DNA of 43,408 nt from Prevotella sp. (GTDB taxonomy: Bacteria; Bacteroidota; Bacteroidia; Bacteroidales; Bacteroidaceae), in assembly GCA_017458005.1 (NCBI GenBank), contig JAFTGH010000038.1:1-43408 (forward strand). The letters run 5' to 3'. This document shows, in pieces, positions 42,102 to 43,408 of the stretch. The notes below the pieces were generated by a model that saw only the letters and a program-made list of their open reading frames with translations, searched no databases and was not told the origin of the DNA. Numbering within the stretch: position 1 is the stretch's first letter; the number at the start of each line of letters is the position of its first letter. The position numbers were made by a program, and so were the translations under genes.

Positions 42102-42131
42102 AGACATCGCCGAATGGCAATGTCTTTTTTT
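42102..42131 (+). terminator. Terminator copy 2 (tandem duplicate)
   Basis: The same hairpin and T run as at 42055-42083 repeat 47 bases downstream, with identical flanks (GTGAG). A tandem duplication of the terminator. Confidence 0.75.
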
Positions 42132-42137
42132 GTGAGA

Positions 42138-42386
42138 TTAGTACCATCCTTTTCCGACATCTTTTCCGACATCTTTTCCGACATCTTTCAGGACATCGGG
42201 GATATTCTTGTCTACTTTCTGAGAACTATCTGGTGTTTTTTCTCTTGTCGCTATGTCAGCAATGATATTGCCAGCCGCCTCATGGCAAGGGATGGTGATA
42301 CGGAAGAAGGTGTGCTCTTCGTATGACTTGCGTCGATTCAATATCTCAATGTGACATGTGAATGAGTTCGACAGTATTGGGGGCAT
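42138..42386 (-). pseudogene. C-terminal fragment of an AlbA/HATPase-type regulator
   Basis: The 82-residue frame reads FFRITIPCHEAAGN, similar to the closing strand of HATPase_c_4 domains in AlbA_2-type ATP-binding regulators, followed by a linker of DVGK repeats (LKDVGKDVGKDVGKG) common in those Bacteroidales proteins. The usual winged helix after the linker is missing, and the start is internal. Judged a remnant. The assignment rests on the linker style and one short motif. Confidence 0.35.
42150..42197. repeat. 12-bp tandem repeat, four copies
   Basis: TTTTCCGACATC repeats three times exactly and once with changes (TTTCAGGACATC). On the minus strand it encodes the DVGK linker in one frame and MSEK repeats in another. 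Confidence 0.9.
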
Positions 42387-42403
42387 TGTTGATCAAAGGT
42401 CTA

Positions 42404-42730
42404 TCAAATTGTGTAATTGGCGATTGCACAATTTCGTTTAGGGGTAATTGTGCAGTCATCGCTTGCATAATTATTACAACATTCATTTAATTTGCCCTCA
42501 ACATGGGAGAATTGCAATTTGATGACACTTTCACCCCACCTTTCTTCAACGTGCATCTCTACGATGTCTCTTCCAAGCATAAAGTTATACATCAATTGCT
42601 CTGTATTCACTTCGAAAGACTCCTTGATTTGACTCTGGTGGTGGCGCACAACAAAGGATTTCACCCATTGTTTGTAATCTTTGCCTAATATGGATATTGT
42701 TTTTCTCAATTTTTTATGATTATGCCACAA
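42404..42730 (-). pseudogene. N-terminal remnant of a DUF1016 (YhcG-like) nuclease
   Basis: The frame encodes GKDYKQWVKSFVVRHHQSQI, then KESFEVNTEQLMYNFMLG, RDIVEMHVEERWGESVIK. This matches the N-terminal helical domain of YhcG/DUF1016 proteins, where QSQIKAAVxVN and WGxxxIxxLSxDL are usual. After WGESVIK the similarity ends and the PD-(D/E)XK nuclease half is missing. No ATG precedes the domain; the frame opens with TTG inside a -7 box (CAAAGATA, 42728-42735), and a likely original ATG now reads ATA. Broken at both ends. Confidence 0.55.
42425..42454. repeat. 9-bp inverted repeat
   Basis: TGCACAATT (42425-42433) and AATTGTGCA (42446-42454) form a perfect stem with a 12-base loop. A third AATTGTG lies at 42409-42415. 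It may be a site for the nearby recombinase or simply the decayed end of the DUF1016 gene. Confidence 0.4.
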
Positions 42731-42777
42731 AGATAGTAAATATTGGCAATAATTTGTTATCTTGAGGGAAAAAAGTT

Positions 42778-43389
42778 ATGATTTACGGGTATATTAGAGT
42801 GAGCAGTGACAAGCAGACTGTCGAAAATCAGCGATTTGAGATTAACAACTTCTGTGAACGTGAGAAGATGAAGGTTGATGGATGGATAGAAGAAACCATC
42901 AGTGGCACTAAGGCGTATAACAAACGGCAGTTGGGGTCGTTGCTGAAACGAGTAGAAAAGGATGACGTTATCATCTGTGCAGAACTATCTCGTTTAGGCC
43001 GAAACTTGTTTATGATTATGGAGATTCTAAATATCTGTATGACGAAAGAGTGTAAGGTGTGGACCATCAAGGACAACTACCGATTGGGTGAGGATATACA
43101 AAGTAAAGTCTTGGCTTTTGCATTTGGACTTTCTGCTGAAATTGAGCGAAACCTGATTAGCCAACGAACAAAAGAGGCATTGGCAAGAAAGAAGGCAGAA
43201 GGTGTTGTTTTGGGTAGACCAAAAGGAAGGAAGAGTGCGCCAGACAAATACAAACTTCATGGTAAGCAGACGCTTATATCCGAACTGTTGACCGCCAATG
43301 TCTCTAAGCGTAAAATAGCAAAAATATGTAAGGTAGACAGGAACACCTTAGACCGCTATATCCATACTTTTATATCTGTAAAGAAATGA
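42778..43389 (+). CDS. Serine recombinase (Mpi-like DNA invertase/resolvase)
   Basis: The 203-residue protein opens IYGYIRVSSDKQTVENQRFE, with the catalytic Ser9. ELSRLGRNLFMIMEIL carries the active-site Arg residues and FGLSAEIERNLISQRTKEAL the long E helix. A Hin-like helix-turn-helix (NVSKRKIAKICKVDRNTLDRY) ends it. This size and the YIRVSSDKQTVENQ start resemble Mpi of Bacteroides fragilis, which inverts many promoters, though a local resolvase or invertase is possible. It is intact and lies 390 bp beyond the island end plus two gene remnants. No clear inverted repeat with a promoter between was found next to it. Confidence 0.88.
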   Translation: MIYGYIRVSSDKQTVENQRFEINNFCEREKMKVDGWIEETISGTKAYNKRQLGSLLKRVEKDDVIICAELSRLGRNLFMIMEILNICMTKECKVWTIKDNYRLGEDIQSKVLAFAFGLSAEIERNLISQRTKEALARKKAEGVVLGRPKGRKSAPDKYKLHGKQTLISELLTANVSKRKIAKICKVDRNTLDRYIHTFISVKK

Positions 43390-43408
43390 GCGATTTCGTG
43401 CAGCAACA

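Noticed and set aside
42503-42688. 61-codon plus-strand frame beginning MGELQFDD
   Set aside because: The opposite strand carries a recognisable DUF1016 domain, so this frame is a shadow.

Overview
The window reads as a Bacteroidales chromosome segment, most like Prevotella or a close relative. The signs are SusC/SusD proteins, a hybrid two-component regulator, Bacteroidetes LptE, and promoters of the TTTG-N19/20-TAnnTTTG type ahead of many genes. No 16S or other species marker is present, so genus is an inference.

Positions 1-22250 look like ordinary chromosome. On the minus strand there is a cut-off UshA-like nucleotidase gene, an M15 peptidase, two small membrane-protein genes and a carboxypeptidase-regulatory-domain protein. 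A five-gene efflux operon follows (TolC, HlyD, double-ATPase ABC protein, two ABC-2 permeases) with an AraC regulator reading away from it. Next come cysE, a lipoprotein, and a pair made of an AmpG-like importer and a 1224-residue fusion of GT2, a GalT/HIT-like domain and SpoIID. On the plus strand are rlmN, pdxA and a sigma-54 activator-lptE-TPR-secG operon, then tRNA-His(GTG).

Positions 22309-42050 look like a 19.7 kb genomic island inserted in the 3' half of tRNA-His. A 45-bp direct repeat (41/45 identical) brackets it, and 11-bp CGCAAAATnGC-type repeats, likely integrase arm sites, lie just inside each end. No integrase gene is visible. The cargo is a galactan utilisation locus: SusC, SusD, a SusE-like glycan-binding lipoprotein, GH53 endo-galactanase, galactokinase, UDP-glucose 4-epimerase, a sugar-phosphate nucleotidyltransferase, GH2 beta-galactosidase, a GH43 that resembles exo-beta-1,3-galactanases, and the hybrid regulator. 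The inferred flow is surface cutting by GH53, SusCD import, periplasmic trimming by GH2 and GH43, then GalK, the nucleotidyltransferase in place of a missing GalT, and GalE. A MITE-like IS remnant sits at the left end and supplies the last codons of the regulator.

Positions 42051-43408 hold two tandem terminators, remains of two broken accessory genes (an AlbA/HATPase-type regulator tail and a DUF1016 nuclease head) and an intact Mpi-like serine recombinase.
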